This document shows, piece after piece, positions 6,122-6,122 of a stretch of 6,122 nt of DNA. The stretch is from an uncultured Alphaproteobacteria bacterium. GTDB taxonomy: Bacteria; Pseudomonadota; Alphaproteobacteria; Rickettsiales; Midichloriaceae. The number at the start of each line of letters is the position of its first letter. Position 1 is the stretch's first letter. The notes below the pieces were generated by a model. That model saw nothing but the letters and a program-made list of their open reading frames with translations, had not been told where the DNA came from and did no database searches. The position numbers and the translations under genes were made by a program. Where the stretch lies: positions 1 through 6,122 of the forward strand of contig CAIOSF010000078.1 in NCBI GenBank assembly GCA_903860855.1, read 5' to 3'.

Positions 6122-6122
6122 A

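Overview
The window looks like part of a low-GC alphaproteobacterial chromosome. I infer a host-associated lineage with flagella (Rickettsiales or Holosporales type) from the AT-rich codon use, the reduced gene context, the flagellar hook gene and the DsbA style. No marker present fixes the genus. Every gene I can support lies on the minus strand, so the region reads from right to left.

Right part (6121 to 3444): the C-terminal end of an unidentified reading frame enters from the right edge. It is followed, after a TATAAT-type promoter candidate, by an unusually long flagellar hook protein gene, flgE (816 aa). Its rod-type N-terminus, hook core and C-terminal helix are typical. Its middle is enlarged by modules that look like flagellin/hook 'IN' repeats.

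Centre (3443 to 2612): two tRNA genes, tRNA-Gly(GCC) and tRNA-Ala(UGC), both encode their CCA ends. They are followed by a doubtful small membrane-protein frame. A long-armed inverted repeat lies between flgE and tRNA-Gly.

Left part (2611 to 1): frr (ribosome recycling factor), a stand-alone FlhB C-terminal-domain protein, a secreted DsbA-like thiol oxidoreductase with a CTHC motif, and the N-terminal 300 codons of a large exported protein that runs off the left edge. The last two are joined directly (TAA followed by ATG), so this block is probably one operon. The hook protein and FlhB-like protein belong to flagellar export and assembly. The DsbA-like protein would act on exported proteins, possibly including its downstream neighbour.

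The most interesting points are: an alternative reading frame that leaves the FlhB-like gene at an A6 tract and stops 8 nt before the dsbA-like start; the modular expansion of FlgE with two cysteines; the general lack of Shine-Dalgarno sequences; and the unidentified exported protein at the left edge. I found no mobile element, CRISPR array or clearly new multi-gene system.
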